Below, one piece after another: positions 16,374 to 25,053 of a DNA stretch of 64,000 nt. The stretch's first letter is position 1; the number at the start of each line of letters is the position of its first letter. The notes beneath the pieces were generated by a model. That model ran no database searches. It had not been told where the DNA came from and worked only from the letters and a program-made list of their open reading frames with translations. The DNA is taken from positions 6,106,501 through 6,170,500 of the forward strand of contig NZ_CP125380.1 of the NCBI RefSeq assembly GCF_034009455.1, read 5' to 3'. Position numbers and translations under genes: made by a program. The DNA comes from Pseudomonas sp. P5_109. Lineage in GTDB: Bacteria > Pseudomonadota > Gammaproteobacteria > Pseudomonadales > Pseudomonadaceae.

Positions 16374-16462
16374 TGTGAGAGCGGGCTTGCTCGCGAATGC
16401 GGTTTATCATCAACATCTTCATTGACTGACCCACCGCTTTCGCGAGCAAGCCCGCTCCCACA
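16374..16462. repeat. REP doublet (REPIN)
   Basis: Arms containing GCGGGCTTGCTCGCGAA and TTCGCGAGCAAGCCCGC are inverted; the left arm is changed to TGTGAGAGCG. Confidence 0.9.
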
Positions 16463-16516
16463 TGGGTTTGGGCTGGTAGAATGCCCGGCTTATCCCGTCA
16501 GACCGCAGCGCACCCC

Positions 16517-17758
16517 ATGACTCAATCCTCGCCAGCCCTCACCCCTCACGTCGCCATCATCGGCGGCGGCCCCGCCGGTCTGATGGCGGCCGAAGTGTTG
16601 AGCCAGGCCGGGATCAAGGTCGACCTGTACGACGGCATGCCTTCGGTCGGACGAAAATTCCTCCTGGCCGGCGTCGGCGGCATGAACATCACCCACTCCG
16701 AAGCCTACCCGGCGTTTCTCTCTCGCTACGCCGAACGCGCCCCACAGATCGCCCCGCTGCTGCGCCGCTTCGGTGCCGAAGCGCTGTGCCAGTGGATTCA
16801 TGACCTGGGCATCGAAACCTTCGTCGGCAGTTCCGGCCGGGTATTCCCCACCGACATGAAGGCCGCACCGCTGCTGCGCGCCTGGCTCAAGCGCCTGCGT
16901 GACAGCGGCGTAGTTATCCACACCCGCCACCGCTGGCTCGGCTGGGACGAGCGCGGCGGTTTGCGCATTGACAGCCCGGAAGGTGAAAGCACCGTTCAGG
17001 CCGATGCCACCCTGCTCGCCCTTGGCGGCGGCAGTTGGTCGCGCCTGGGCTCGGACGGCGCATGGATGCTGGCACTGGAGCAACAGGGCGTAGGACTGGC
17101 GCCGCTGCAACCGAGTAATTGCGGCTTCGAGGTGCAGGCCTGGAGCGAATTGATGGTCAGCAAATTCGCTGGCGCGCCGCTGAAAAACATCGCCATCGGC
17201 CTTAACGACGATGTCCCGCGACTCGGCGAATGTGTGATCACCGCGACCGGGATCGAAGGCAGTTTGATCTATGCCCTGTCGGCTCCGATCCGCGAAGCAA
17301 TCAACCAGCACGGTTCGGCAACAATTCATCTGGACCTGCTGCCCGGCCGGCCTGTGGATAAAGTTCAGGCGGCGTTGAGCAAGCCTCGGGGATCGCGCTC
17401 AATGGCCAAGCACCTGCACAGCCAGTTGGGCATCGATGGGGTTAAAGCGGCGCTATTGCGAGAACTGACCAGCACCGACTGCTTTACCGACATGGCCTTG
17501 CTGGCCCACGCGATCAAGGCGTTACCACTGACACTGGTAAAAACCCGTCCACTGGACGAGGCCATCAGCAGCGCTGGCGGCGTGATGTTCGAGGCGATGG
17601 ATGAGCGCTTGATGCTCAAGCAAATGCCTGGCGTGTTTTGCGCGGGAGAAATGCTGGACTGGGAAGCGCCGACGGGCGGCTATCTGCTGACCGCGTGTTT
17701 CGCCAGTGGGCGAGCGGCGGGGTTGGGGATGGTGGAGTGGTTGCAGTGCCAGGGCTGA
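16517..17758 (+). CDS. NAD(P)/FAD-dependent flavoprotein (TIGR03862/HI0933-like)
   Basis: A 413-residue flavoprotein. The N-terminal FAD fold is HVAIIGGGPAGLMAAEVLS, followed by the family hallmark GRKFLLAGVGGMNITHSE. The C-terminal FAD motif is VFCAGEMLDWEAPTGGYLLTACFASGRAAG. The protein belongs to the HI0933/YhiN group, whose physiological reaction is not established. ATG 16517 was chosen because it begins shortly before the FAD fold; an in-frame ATG at 16481 would add twelve residues and has a weak GGT upstream, so it is not excluded. Confidence 0.82.
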   Translation: MTQSSPALTPHVAIIGGGPAGLMAAEVLSQAGIKVDLYDGMPSVGRKFLLAGVGGMNITHSEAYPAFLSRYAERAPQIAPLLRRFGAEALCQWIHDLGIETFVGSSGRVFPTDMKAAPLLRAWLKRLRDSGVVIHTRHRWLGWDERGGLRIDSPEGESTVQADATLLALGGGSWSRLGSDGAWMLALEQQGVGLAPLQPSNCGFEVQAWSELMVSKFAGAPLKNIAIGLNDDVPRLGECVITATGIEGSLIYALSAPIREAINQHGSATIHLDLLPGRPVDKVQAALSKPRGSRSMAKHLHSQLGIDGVKAALLRELTSTDCFTDMALLAHAIKALPLTLVKTRPLDEAISSAGGVMFEAMDERLMLKQMPGVFCAGEMLDWEAPTGGYLLTACFASGRAAGLGMVEWLQCQG

Positions 17759-17774
17759 AGACCGAGGCGCGCCC

Positions 17775-17849
17775 TTCGCGAGCAAGCCCGCTCCCACAGG
17801 GGATTTGTGAACAACACAGATCCAGTGTGGGAGCGGGCTTGCTCGCGAA
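17775..17849. repeat. REP doublet (REPIN)
   Basis: Inverted arms TTCGCGAGCAAGCCCGCTCC and GGAGCGGGCTTGCTCGCGAA lie in the convergent gap between the flavoprotein and rhlE. Confidence 0.92.
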
Positions 17850-17874
17850 GGCGGCTTAGCAGGCGTCGCTAGTA

Positions 17875-19215
17875 TTAAGGCTTACGCTTACGCGGCCCAG
17901 TGTTGAACACCGGCACCTTGCGCACAGGCTTGATCGAAGGCTCCGCTGGCGCAACCTCTCCGCTATCCACCCACTTACCCAGATTGCGTTTACCACCGCC
18001 ACCACCGGAAGCCTTGGGCTTCTTCGGTTTTTTCGGCTTCTTGATCACCTGGCCGCTGGCATCGGTATCCGGCACCCGGTGCTCTGGCTCGAAGTCCGGC
18101 TCGTTCTGCCGCTTCAGGGTCTGGCGGGTCAGCATCTCGATAGCCGACAGCAAATTCACTTCATCGGCGCAGACCAGGGAAATCGCCTCGCCGGTCGAGC
18201 CCGCGCGACCGGTACGACCGATGCGGTGGATGTAATCTTCGGCGACGATCGGCAAATCGAAGTTGACCACCAACGGCAAGTCTTCGATGTCCAGGCCGCG
18301 GGCGGCCACGTCTGTAGCGACCAGAATCTGCACTTCACTCGCCTTGAAGCGGTCGAGTGCACGCTGACGGGTCGCCTGGGGTTTGTCGCCGTGGATGCCG
18401 TCGGCATTGATGCCCAGGCCCTGTAGTTTTTCCACCAGCGCGTCCACGCCGTTGCGGGTCTTGGCGAACACCAGCACCTGCTTCCACTTGCCCTTGCGCA
18501 TCAGGTGCACGAACAGTTCCGGCTTGCGCTTCTTGTCCACCGTCACGATCCATTGCTTGACCGTATTGGCAGCGACGTTGCGCGGGCTGACTTCAATGCT
18601 CAGCGGGTCGTTGAGCATCTGCCCGGCCAGCAGGCGGATGTCATCGGAGAAGGTCGCGGAGAACAGCAGCGTCTGACGTTTCTTCGGCAGCGCGCGGTAA
18701 ATGTTCGCCAGCTCCTCGGAAAAGCCCAGGTCGAGCATGCGGTCGGCTTCGTCCAGCACCAGGGTTTGCAGTTGATTGAACTTCAGCGCGTTCTGGCGGA
18801 ACAGGTCGAGCAAGCGGCCCGGGGTCGCGACCAACAGGTCGACGCCGCTGCGCAGCTTCATCATTTGCGGGTTGATGCTGACGCCGCCGTACACCGCGTA
18901 GGTGCGTAATGGCAGGTTTTCAGCGTACTGGCGCACGGCCTCGTGAACCTGCTCGGCCAGCTCGCGGGTTGGCACCAGGATCAGTGCGCGAACCGAATTG
19001 GCGGTGACTTTCGGCCCTTCCATGGCCAGCAGTTGCAACAGCGGCAGGGCGAAACCGGCGGTCTTGCCGGTGCCGGTCTGGGCCGCGGCCATCAGGTCGC
19101 GACCGGCCAGCACCGCCGGAATGGCTTGCGCCTGAACCGGCGTCGGAGTCTGGTAGCCGAGCGTCTCGAGGGAGCGCAGCAAGGGTTCGATCAGGCCAAG
19201 GGTGGCGAAAGTCAT
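17875..19215 (-). CDS. rhlE: DEAD-box RNA helicase RhlE
   Basis: A 446-residue DEAD-box helicase with all motifs in order: Q motif TPTPVQAQAIP, motif I AQTGTGKT, Ia PTRELAEQ, II DEAD in LVLDEADRMLDLGF, III SAT, V ATDVAARGLDIE and VI HRIGRTGRAG. The C-terminal tail after about residue 370 is basic and low-complexity (KKPKKPKKPK, GGGGG), as in RhlE proteins, and probably binds RNA. It remodels structured RNA, including ribosome assembly intermediates. The helicase core is full length and unbroken. Confidence 0.93.
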   Translation of the reverse strand: MTFATLGLIEPLLRSLETLGYQTPTPVQAQAIPAVLAGRDLMAAAQTGTGKTAGFALPLLQLLAMEGPKVTANSVRALILVPTRELAEQVHEAVRQYAENLPLRTYAVYGGVSINPQMMKLRSGVDLLVATPGRLLDLFRQNALKFNQLQTLVLDEADRMLDLGFSEELANIYRALPKKRQTLLFSATFSDDIRLLAGQMLNDPLSIEVSPRNVAANTVKQWIVTVDKKRKPELFVHLMRKGKWKQVLVFAKTRNGVDALVEKLQGLGINADGIHGDKPQATRQRALDRFKASEVQILVATDVAARGLDIEDLPLVVNFDLPIVAEDYIHRIGRTGRAGSTGEAISLVCADEVNLLSAIEMLTRQTLKRQNEPDFEPEHRVPDTDASGQVIKKPKKPKKPKASGGGGGKRNLGKWVDSGEVAPAEPSIKPVRKVPVFNTGPRKRKP

Positions 19216-19293
19216 GGGAGTACCGTAGGAAAATTCAGCGCGGGTTGTTCAAAACAAGTGTGCAAAACAAGATGCAATGCCGCGCAGTTTACC

Positions 19294-20226
19294 CTAATTC
19301 ACACGGGATTCTGTCGGTACTCCCTTCGCCACCACCGGCCGTTCTGGCGTGCGACGCCATTGCGGCAGGCCAATCAGCACCACGGCGCTGATGATCACGG
19401 CCATCGCCAGGGCTTCTTCGATGCCAATGGTCTCACCGACGAAAACGATTCCCAGCAACACCGCCACCGCCGGGTTGACGTAGGCATAGCTGGTCGCCGC
19501 GGCCGGACGCACGTGCTTCAACAGGTACATGTAGGCGTTGAAGGCGATGATCGAGCCGAACACGGTCAGATACGCCAGAGCCGCCCAGCCTTCGATCGGC
19601 GGGACCTTTTCCAGGTGTTCACCGCTGACCGCACTGGCAATCAGCAGCACCACACCCCCCACCAGCATTTCGACGGCACTGGCCATCGCCCCTTGAGGCA
19701 ATGGCAGGTGTTTACTCCACACCGAGCCGAAAGCCCAGGTCGCCGCCGCGAACACCAGCAACGCCGCGCCCAACGGGCTCGATTGCAGGTTGGAGCCAAG
19801 ATTGAGCATGGCAATGCCGATCAACCCGAGGACAATCCCGGCCCATTCGAGACGGGTATTACGCGCACCCCAGAAATATCCACAGAGCAAGGTAAACAGC
19901 GGCACCGTCGCCACCGCCAATGCGGCGACCCCGGAAGCCACCCCCGTGTGCTCGGCGACACTGACCGCGCCATTACCACAGGCGAGCAGCAACACGCCGA
20001 TGACCCCGGCGGCTTTCCACTGCACCCAGGTCGGTGCCGGCGCCCCGCGCCAGCGCAGGAAGGCGTACATCAAGGTCCCGGCAATGACGAAGCGGATACC
20101 GGCGAGCAGCAGCGGCGGCCAATACTCCACACCGATGCGGATCACCAGGTAGGTCGAGCCCCAAATCACGTACAACGCGAAAAAGGCTGCGATCAACGGT
20201 AAGGGAAAACGACGGAGGCCAGGCAT
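19294..20226 (-). CDS. yedA: YedA-like drug/metabolite exporter (EamA family)
   Basis: A 310-residue inner-membrane protein with ten hydrophobic segments in two EamA repeats. The N-terminal IWGSTYLVIRIGVEYWPP and the second-repeat SYAYVNPAVAVLLGIVFVGE are characteristic of the YedA group. It is divergent from an Lrp/AsnC regulator gene with a 164-bp AT-rich gap, the arrangement usual when the regulator controls the exporter; amino acid export is therefore a reasonable guess. Start ATG 20226. Confidence 0.85.
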   Translation of the reverse strand: MPGLRRFPLPLIAAFFALYVIWGSTYLVIRIGVEYWPPLLLAGIRFVIAGTLMYAFLRWRGAPAPTWVQWKAAGVIGVLLLACGNGAVSVAEHTGVASGVAALAVATVPLFTLLCGYFWGARNTRLEWAGIVLGLIGIAMLNLGSNLQSSPLGAALLVFAAATWAFGSVWSKHLPLPQGAMASAVEMLVGGVVLLIASAVSGEHLEKVPPIEGWAALAYLTVFGSIIAFNAYMYLLKHVRPAAATSYAYVNPAVAVLLGIVFVGETIGIEEALAMAVIISAVVLIGLPQWRRTPERPVVAKGVPTESRVN

Positions 20227-20390
20227 GGGGAGCAGCTCGCAGGCAATTCAAGTGAATGGCTATTCTAGAAAGGCCATCAACAGAAAATAAGTTACAAAAC
20301 CTGTTTATCGCACCGGTACACTTTTCAAAACACGGAGATTCTTGCGATAAACCATGTTTTCGAAAGTCAGTCATTTTCAGGAGTCGCCCC

Positions 20391-20840
20391 ATGGACAAAT
20401 ACGACCGCATGCTGCTCAGCGCCCTGCTGGAAAACGGTCGCGCGTCCTACGCGGACCTGGCGCGCAAGGTCAATCTGTCCGCCCCGGCGGTGGCCGAGCG
20501 CGTGGCCAAGCTCGAAGCCAGCGGCGTGATCACCGGCTATCAGGCGAAAGTCGACATGGCCAAGCTCGGCCTGCCCATCCAGTGCGTGATCGAACTGCGC
20601 CTGAACCAGCACGGCAACCAGAAAGCCTACGACGACCTGATCAAAATCCCGCAGTTGACCGAATGTCATCGGGTGACCGGTGACCCCTGCGTGATCATGC
20701 AAGCGGCGGTGGGCTCGATGCCGGAGCTGGAAGAGCTGATCAACCGGATTGCAACGTTCGGGTTCAGCAAGACGTCGATCGTGTTGTCGAGTGCGATTGA
20801 GAAGCGGGTGCCGTTGGGACACATTGAAGGGAACCTGTAG
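20391..20840 (+). CDS. Lrp/AsnC-family transcriptional regulator
   Basis: A 149-residue regulator: N-terminal helix-turn-helix (about residues 5-50, ALLENGRASYADLARKVNLS and PAVAERVAKLE) and a C-terminal RAM ligand domain containing RVTGDPCVIMQAAV. Start ATG 20391 has AGGAG 7 bases upstream; a longer reading to 20256 would cover the promoter region. The stop codon TAG is part of the first REP arm that follows (GTAGGAGC). It probably controls the divergent yedA in response to an amino acid. Confidence 0.88.
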   Translation: MDKYDRMLLSALLENGRASYADLARKVNLSAPAVAERVAKLEASGVITGYQAKVDMAKLGLPIQCVIELRLNQHGNQKAYDDLIKIPQLTECHRVTGDPCVIMQAAVGSMPELEELINRIATFGFSKTSIVLSSAIEKRVPLGHIEGNL

Positions 20841-20935
20841 GAGCGAGCCTGCTCGCGATGGTCGCCAACGATAACGCGGGATACCTGACACCCCGCACTG
20901 ATCTCGGGTTCATCGCGAGCAGGCTCGCTCCTACA
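20837..20935. repeat. REP doublet overlapping the stop codon of the Lrp gene
   Basis: The arm GTAGGAGCGAGCCTGCTCGC begins at 20837, so its TAG (20838-20840) is the stop codon of the regulator gene. The inverted arm GCGAGCAGGCTCGCTCCTAC ends the unit. Confidence 0.92.
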
Positions 20936-20952
20936 GGGGGTATGCGGTGTTT

Positions 20953-21564
20953 TCAGAAGCCGCGATAACGCTTGAGGTGCTCGCCTACCTTCGCCGCCGG
21001 GACCTTCTGCAACTTGCACAGCAAGTCATGGGACAGCTCGCGCAAACCATGCTTGTGCCGCAACTCCTCAGCCAAGTGCGCCGTCAGGTTGGCCGCCATC
21101 TCGGCATCGGCCATGGCCCGGTGGGCCTTGCCGGTGTGGGGCAGGTTGGCAAACGTGGTGAGGGTGCCGAGTTTGTGGTTCGGCGCGGCGGGCATCAGGC
21201 GGCGGGCCAGTAGCAACGAGCAGGCAAAGTTCTGCAAGCGGGTGCGTTTGATTCGCCCCAGCTCAAAGTCCCAGAACTTCTGGTCGAATGCGGCGTTGTG
21301 CGCCAGCAGTGGCGTAGTGCCGACGAACTCATTGACCTCGTTCATCACCTGCTCGGCGGGCGGCGCGGTGCGCAGCATGGCATTGCTGATGCCAGTGAGT
21401 TGCTCGATGAAGGCCGGGACGCGTACGCCGGCGTTCATCAGGCTCTGGTAACGCTCGACGATGCGCCCCTGTTCAAGGATCACCACGGCAATTTCCGTGG
21501 CCCGGCAGCTGCTGCTCGGGGAGATCCCGGTGGTTTCAAAGTCGATGACTGCTATGCGTTCCAA
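20953..21564 (-). CDS. DnaQ-fold 3'-5' exonuclease
   Basis: A 203-residue DEDD-family exonuclease: motif I VIDFETTG (Asp, Glu), motif II LLAHNAAFDQKFW (Asp) and motif III HRAMADAEMAANL (His, Asp), all intact. It has no polymerase or GIY-YIG extension, so it is a stand-alone exonuclease related to the epsilon subunit but distinct from dnaQ. Start TTG 21564 is taken because the exonuclease motif begins at once and no ATG is available; GGAG lies 11 bases upstream. A NYN-nuclease gene precedes it by 22 bases on the same strand, suggesting co-transcription. Confidence 0.8.
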   Translation of the reverse strand: MERIAVIDFETTGISPSSSCRATEIAVVILEQGRIVERYQSLMNAGVRVPAFIEQLTGISNAMLRTAPPAEQVMNEVNEFVGTTPLLAHNAAFDQKFWDFELGRIKRTRLQNFACSLLLARRLMPAAPNHKLGTLTTFANLPHTGKAHRAMADAEMAANLTAHLAEELRHKHGLRELSHDLLCKLQKVPAAKVGEHLKRYRGF

Positions 21565-21586
21565 ACCTGGTTGAACTCCGTAAAAA

Positions 21587-22066
21587 TCAATTCTTGAGCA
21601 GCAACGCGCCTTCGATCGGCACGTAGCGGCTGGCGGCGCGGATCAGCGAGTTGGCCGTGAGGCCTGGCACGCCGTAGGCCACCGCCTGTACCCCGTGTTT
21701 GCTGATGATGCGCTCGAGCAGCATGTCGAAATCACCGTCGCCGGAGGCCAGGACGATTTCGTCGACATGGTCGGCGGCGTCCATGATGTCGAGGGTGATG
21801 CCCACGTCCCAGTCGCCCTTGGCCGAACCATCGCTGCGCTGGATGTACGGCTTGAGCTTCACGGTGAAACCGAGGTTGCGCAGGATCTGCTGGAACTGCT
21901 GCTGTTTGCTGTCGCCCCGGTCGATGGCGTAGGCGTAGGCCTCGACAATCTCGCCCTGTTTGCTGATGTCAGCCCACAGCGCGGCGTAGTTGAAGTGACA
22001 ACCATAGGCCTGACGCACGGTGTAATAGAGGTTTTGGACGTCGGCGAACACTGCGATTTTTTTCAC
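21587..22066 (-). CDS. NYN-domain protein (LabA/DUF88-like)
   Basis: The 159-residue protein is a single NYN (PIN-like) domain: VFADVQNLYYTVRQ holds the first Asp, KGDWDVGITLDIMD the second and third, and LASGDGDFDMLLERI the last acidic cluster. NYN proteins are predicted metal-dependent ribonucleases. The start is GTG 22066 (GTGAAAAAAATC) with TTGAGGAAAA upstream. It lies directly before the DnaQ-fold exonuclease gene, so the pair may act in nucleic-acid turnover; this is inference. Confidence 0.82.
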   Translation of the reverse strand: MKKIAVFADVQNLYYTVRQAYGCHFNYAALWADISKQGEIVEAYAYAIDRGDSKQQQFQQILRNLGFTVKLKPYIQRSDGSAKGDWDVGITLDIMDAADHVDEIVLASGDGDFDMLLERIISKHGVQAVAYGVPGLTANSLIRAASRYVPIEGALLLKN

Positions 22067-22154
22067 CGGTTTTCCTCAAGGCTGAACCAGGCCCCAGGCC
22101 CGAAAAGTCGCCCAGTATGCCAGCCCAGAGGATTGTTCCGCGAATAATCGGCTA

Positions 22155-22260
22155 TGTGGCGAGGGAGCTTGCTCCCGTTGGACTGCGCAGCAGGCCCTTT
22201 GGGTTCCAAAAGCAAGGGGGCTGCTTCGCACCCCAGCGGGAGCAAGCTCCCTCGCCACAG
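22155..22260. repeat. REP doublet, TGTGGCGAGGG family
   Basis: Arms TGTGGCGAGGGAGCTTGCTC and GAGCAAGCTCCCTCGCCACA are inverted around a spacer with GGACTGCGCAGCAGG. This is the second REP family in the window. Confidence 0.9.
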
Positions 22261-22265
22261 AGGGG

Positions 22266-23042
22266 TCAGACGAAGGAGTCGTCGTCGCCGCCGAAGAGCG
22301 AGTCATCGCTGTAGTCAGCGTCACTGAACCCGCCCTGATCGTTGCTCCAGGAATCATTACCGGCCATGCGCTGGTCATCGCCCCAGCCATTGTTGCCCTG
22401 GTCGTTGACCTGGGCCGGTTCTTCCTTGATGACTTCGACGACTTCCGGTTGCTGATTGTGATGGAACAGGCTGCTGATGCCTTGAGCCAGCATCACGCCA
22501 CCTGCCACGCCGGCGGCGGTTTTCAGCGCGCCACCAAGAAAACCGCTACCGGCCGCTGCCGGAGCCTGCTGCTGCGGTGCATAGCCCTGCTGTGGAAAGT
22601 TCTGCTGCGGTGCGCCGAAGTTCTGCTGTGGCGGTTGCGCACCGAACGACGAGCGTCCCGGTTCACGCCAGCCGCCGTTCGATGGCGGTGCGCTCTGGGT
22701 GGGTGCCGGTTGTGGATCACGGGAAGCGCCGCCAAAGATGCTCGACAAAAAGCCACCACTGCTCGGCGCAGGAGCCGGGGTCGCCTGGGTCTTGGCCTGT
22801 TGCAGCTCGGCCTGCAACTGCTGGACTTGCTGGCTCAGTTGTTTGTTCTGTTCATCGAGGCTCTTGATCGCCGCCTCTTGCACCAGAATCGCCTGGGTCA
22901 TGAAATAACCGGCCGCAGGCTGGCGCGTCAGGTGTTCCTTGATCCGCGCCTCGGCCAATGCGTCGCGCGGGGCTGAGTCCGTTTCGGCCTGTTGCAGCCG
23001 GGAAAACAGTCCATCGATCAGGGTTTGTTCTTCGCTGTTCAT
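22266..23042 (-). CDS. DUF2076 protein with disordered Q/P-rich region
   Basis: A 258-residue DUF2076 protein. The N-terminal 80 residues are helical (EEQTLIDGLFSRLQQAE) and include a coiled coil (KSLDEQNKQLSQQVQQLQAE); a long P/Q/S-rich disordered stretch follows (FGAPQQNFPQQGYAPQQQ); then a Gly/Ala hydrophobic segment (GFLGGALKTAAGVAGGVMLA) that may insert in a membrane, and an acidic tail ending SLFGGDDDSFV. Start ATG 23042 has GAGG 5 bases before it. Function is unknown. Confidence 0.8.
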   Translation of the reverse strand: MNSEEQTLIDGLFSRLQQAETDSAPRDALAEARIKEHLTRQPAAGYFMTQAILVQEAAIKSLDEQNKQLSQQVQQLQAELQQAKTQATPAPAPSSGGFLSSIFGGASRDPQPAPTQSAPPSNGGWREPGRSSFGAQPPQQNFGAPQQNFPQQGYAPQQQAPAAAGSGFLGGALKTAAGVAGGVMLAQGISSLFHHNQQPEVVEVIKEEPAQVNDQGNNGWGDDQRMAGNDSWSNDQGGFSDADYSDDSLFGGDDDSFV

Positions 23043-23117
23043 GGCGACCTCATAGATTGCCGGGGGAAATCGTTGCCCTTTTCCACTGAGGATAAGGGGT
23101 CCGACCTTAATGGATGC

Positions 23118-23134
23118 TGAAACAGGATGTTTCA
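23118..23134. promoter_or_regulatory. 17-bp palindrome in the DUF2076/YciC divergent promoter
   Basis: TGAAACAGGATGTTTCA has perfect 6-bp arms with a 5-bp centre. It lies 75 bp from the DUF2076 start and 87 bp from the YciC-like start. Confidence 0.4.
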
Positions 23135-23221
23135 ATAGCCTTTACCGAACGTTTACGTTTGCGTCCCCGGGCGCTTGATCGGTTAAAGTGAGCCACTGCT
23201 TCCAACCTGCGATACCAACTG

Positions 23222-23896
23222 ATGAATCCGTTAGATGTCCTGCGTGACTCGCTGTATTTCTTCAAGCGCAATCTGGGCCAGATCGTGCAGCTGTGCCTGC
23301 CGCTGGTGATGCTTGAGGCGCTGTTGCAACAAGTGGTCGACCACTCGACGGAGCCGGACAGTTTCCCCGGCATCAGCGTGATCGTCGGCCTGCTGGTGTA
23401 CCCGCTGTACACCGCCGCGCTGATTCTGTTTCTCGACGCCCGCAGCCGCGGTGAGTCGCCGCGCAACCGCGACCTGCTGGCGATGTCGGCCAGCCTGTGG
23501 CCACGTTTCGCCCTGCTGACGGCGCTCAATACCGTGCTGATTCTGCTGGGCCTGTCGCTGTACTTCCTGCCGGGCATCTACCTGATGGTGACCCTGGCAT
23601 TTGGCGAATACCTGTTGGTGCTGCGCGGCCTGGCGCCGCTGGCGGCCATGAAGGAAAGCCTGCGCATGACCAAAGGTCACTTCCTGCGCATCCTGCTGTG
23701 CATTCTGTGCGTGATGGGGCCGCTGTGGCTGCTCAAGGGCGCCACCCTGGCGGTGTATCCGGAACCGCAAAACCCGGTGATCTCGCTGCTGATCGACAGC
23801 GCGCACAGCTTCCTGCAGCTGTTTACCAGCGTGGTGCTGTTCCGCTTGTTCATGCTGATCAATCCGCAGCCTGAGAGAAATGACAACTCGCTCTGA
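23222..23896 (+). CDS. YciC-family inner-membrane protein
   Basis: A 224-residue protein with about six hydrophobic segments (for example VGLLVYPLYTAALILFL and FALLTALNTVLILLGLSL) and the family motif PLAAMKESLRMTKGHFLRI. This is the YciC/UPF0259 group of uncharacterised envelope membrane proteins. The start ATG 23222 begins with a soluble NPLDVLRDSLYFFKRN segment typical of the family. It is 66 bases upstream of the endonuclease/phosphatase-family gene in the same direction. Confidence 0.78.
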   Translation: MNPLDVLRDSLYFFKRNLGQIVQLCLPLVMLEALLQQVVDHSTEPDSFPGISVIVGLLVYPLYTAALILFLDARSRGESPRNRDLLAMSASLWPRFALLTALNTVLILLGLSLYFLPGIYLMVTLAFGEYLLVLRGLAPLAAMKESLRMTKGHFLRILLCILCVMGPLWLLKGATLAVYPEPQNPVISLLIDSAHSFLQLFTSVVLFRLFMLINPQPERNDNSL

Positions 23897-23962
23897 CCTT
23901 GGGCGCAACCATCGCTCTCGGGTATGCTCGGGAACAATTTTGTAACGCTAATAAGCCGAGCC

Positions 23963-25042
23963 ATGACCCGCCTACTGCGCTACACCTTGCTGGGCCTGCT
24001 GATCGCGATCGGCCTGATCGCCGTGATGATCTACAGCCTGACCTGGCGCCCCGACGCCAAAGAAGTGTTATCCGTCAGTTGCAATGACCAGGCACCCACC
24101 CTGGTCCCCGGGCAGGCACTGAAAGTGATGACCTGGAACGTCCAGTACCTGGCCGGAAAGCGTTACGTTTTCTGGAATGATCTGGCCGCCGGTACCGACG
24201 AACGCCCCACAGCCGAAGACATGGCCTTCAGCCTCGACGAAGTGGCGCGGGTAATTCGCGACGAACAACCGGACATCCTGCTGTTGCAGGAACTGGACGA
24301 CGGCGCCAAGGCCAGCGATTACCAGCACCAGTTCAAACTGCTGCAGGAACGGCTCGCCGACTTGTATCCCTGTGGCACCAGCGCCTTCGACTGGAAAGCC
24401 GACTTCGTACCGAACCCGCACATCTTCGGCAGTGTCGGCCGGCAACTGGCAACCCTGAGCCGCTACCAGATCGAACATGCCGAACGCTGGCAACTGCCTG
24501 TCGCCTCGGGCAATCCGCTCAGCCGCCAATTCAAACCCAGAGACGCCTTGCTGGTGAGCTATTTGCCGTTGAGTGATGGCGGGCAGATCGCAGTGCTCAA
24601 TACCCATCTGGACCGCGCCAGCCAAGTCGACAACGACTTGCAAAATCAGGTGAACGCCGTGGCCAGGGCCCTCGATAAATTCGAAAGCCGTGGCACGCCG
24701 TGGTTGATCGGCGGAGATTTCAACCTGTTGCCGCTAGGCCAGTATCGACGCTTGCCCGACGCGCAACGCACGCCCTACTCCGCCGACAGCCTGTTGCATA
24801 TCCTGTGGGACAAGTACCCGATGATCCCGACCAACAACGAAGCCAGTGGTATCGACCGCGAACGCTGGCTGACCCACTACCCGAACGATCCCGGGCTGAA
24901 CGGCCCGGACCGGACCGTTGACTACCTGTTCTACAGCCCGCGGATCAAACGGGTCGAGGCGATGGTGCGGCAGGACGATACATTGCGCATCTCTGATCAC
25001 CTGCCGGTGATTGGCCGGTTTCTGTTGCCGGCTGCGCCGTAG
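23963..25042 (+). CDS. Endonuclease/exonuclease/phosphatase-family protein, membrane anchored
   Basis: A 359-residue EEP-superfamily hydrolase. An N-terminal transmembrane segment (LLGLLIAIGLIAVMIYSL) places the catalytic domain in the periplasm. Metal and catalytic residues are visible: Asn in MTWNVQYL, Glu in LLLQELDDG, HLDRASQ, GGDFNLLP and the final SDHLPVIGRF. Relatives cleave phosphodiesters of nucleic acids or lipids. Start ATG 23963 begins just before the membrane segment. Confidence 0.82.
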   Translation: MTRLLRYTLLGLLIAIGLIAVMIYSLTWRPDAKEVLSVSCNDQAPTLVPGQALKVMTWNVQYLAGKRYVFWNDLAAGTDERPTAEDMAFSLDEVARVIRDEQPDILLLQELDDGAKASDYQHQFKLLQERLADLYPCGTSAFDWKADFVPNPHIFGSVGRQLATLSRYQIEHAERWQLPVASGNPLSRQFKPRDALLVSYLPLSDGGQIAVLNTHLDRASQVDNDLQNQVNAVARALDKFESRGTPWLIGGDFNLLPLGQYRRLPDAQRTPYSADSLLHILWDKYPMIPTNNEASGIDRERWLTHYPNDPGLNGPDRTVDYLFYSPRIKRVEAMVRQDDTLRISDHLPVIGRFLLPAAP

Positions 25043-25053
25043 CGCCAAAACCT

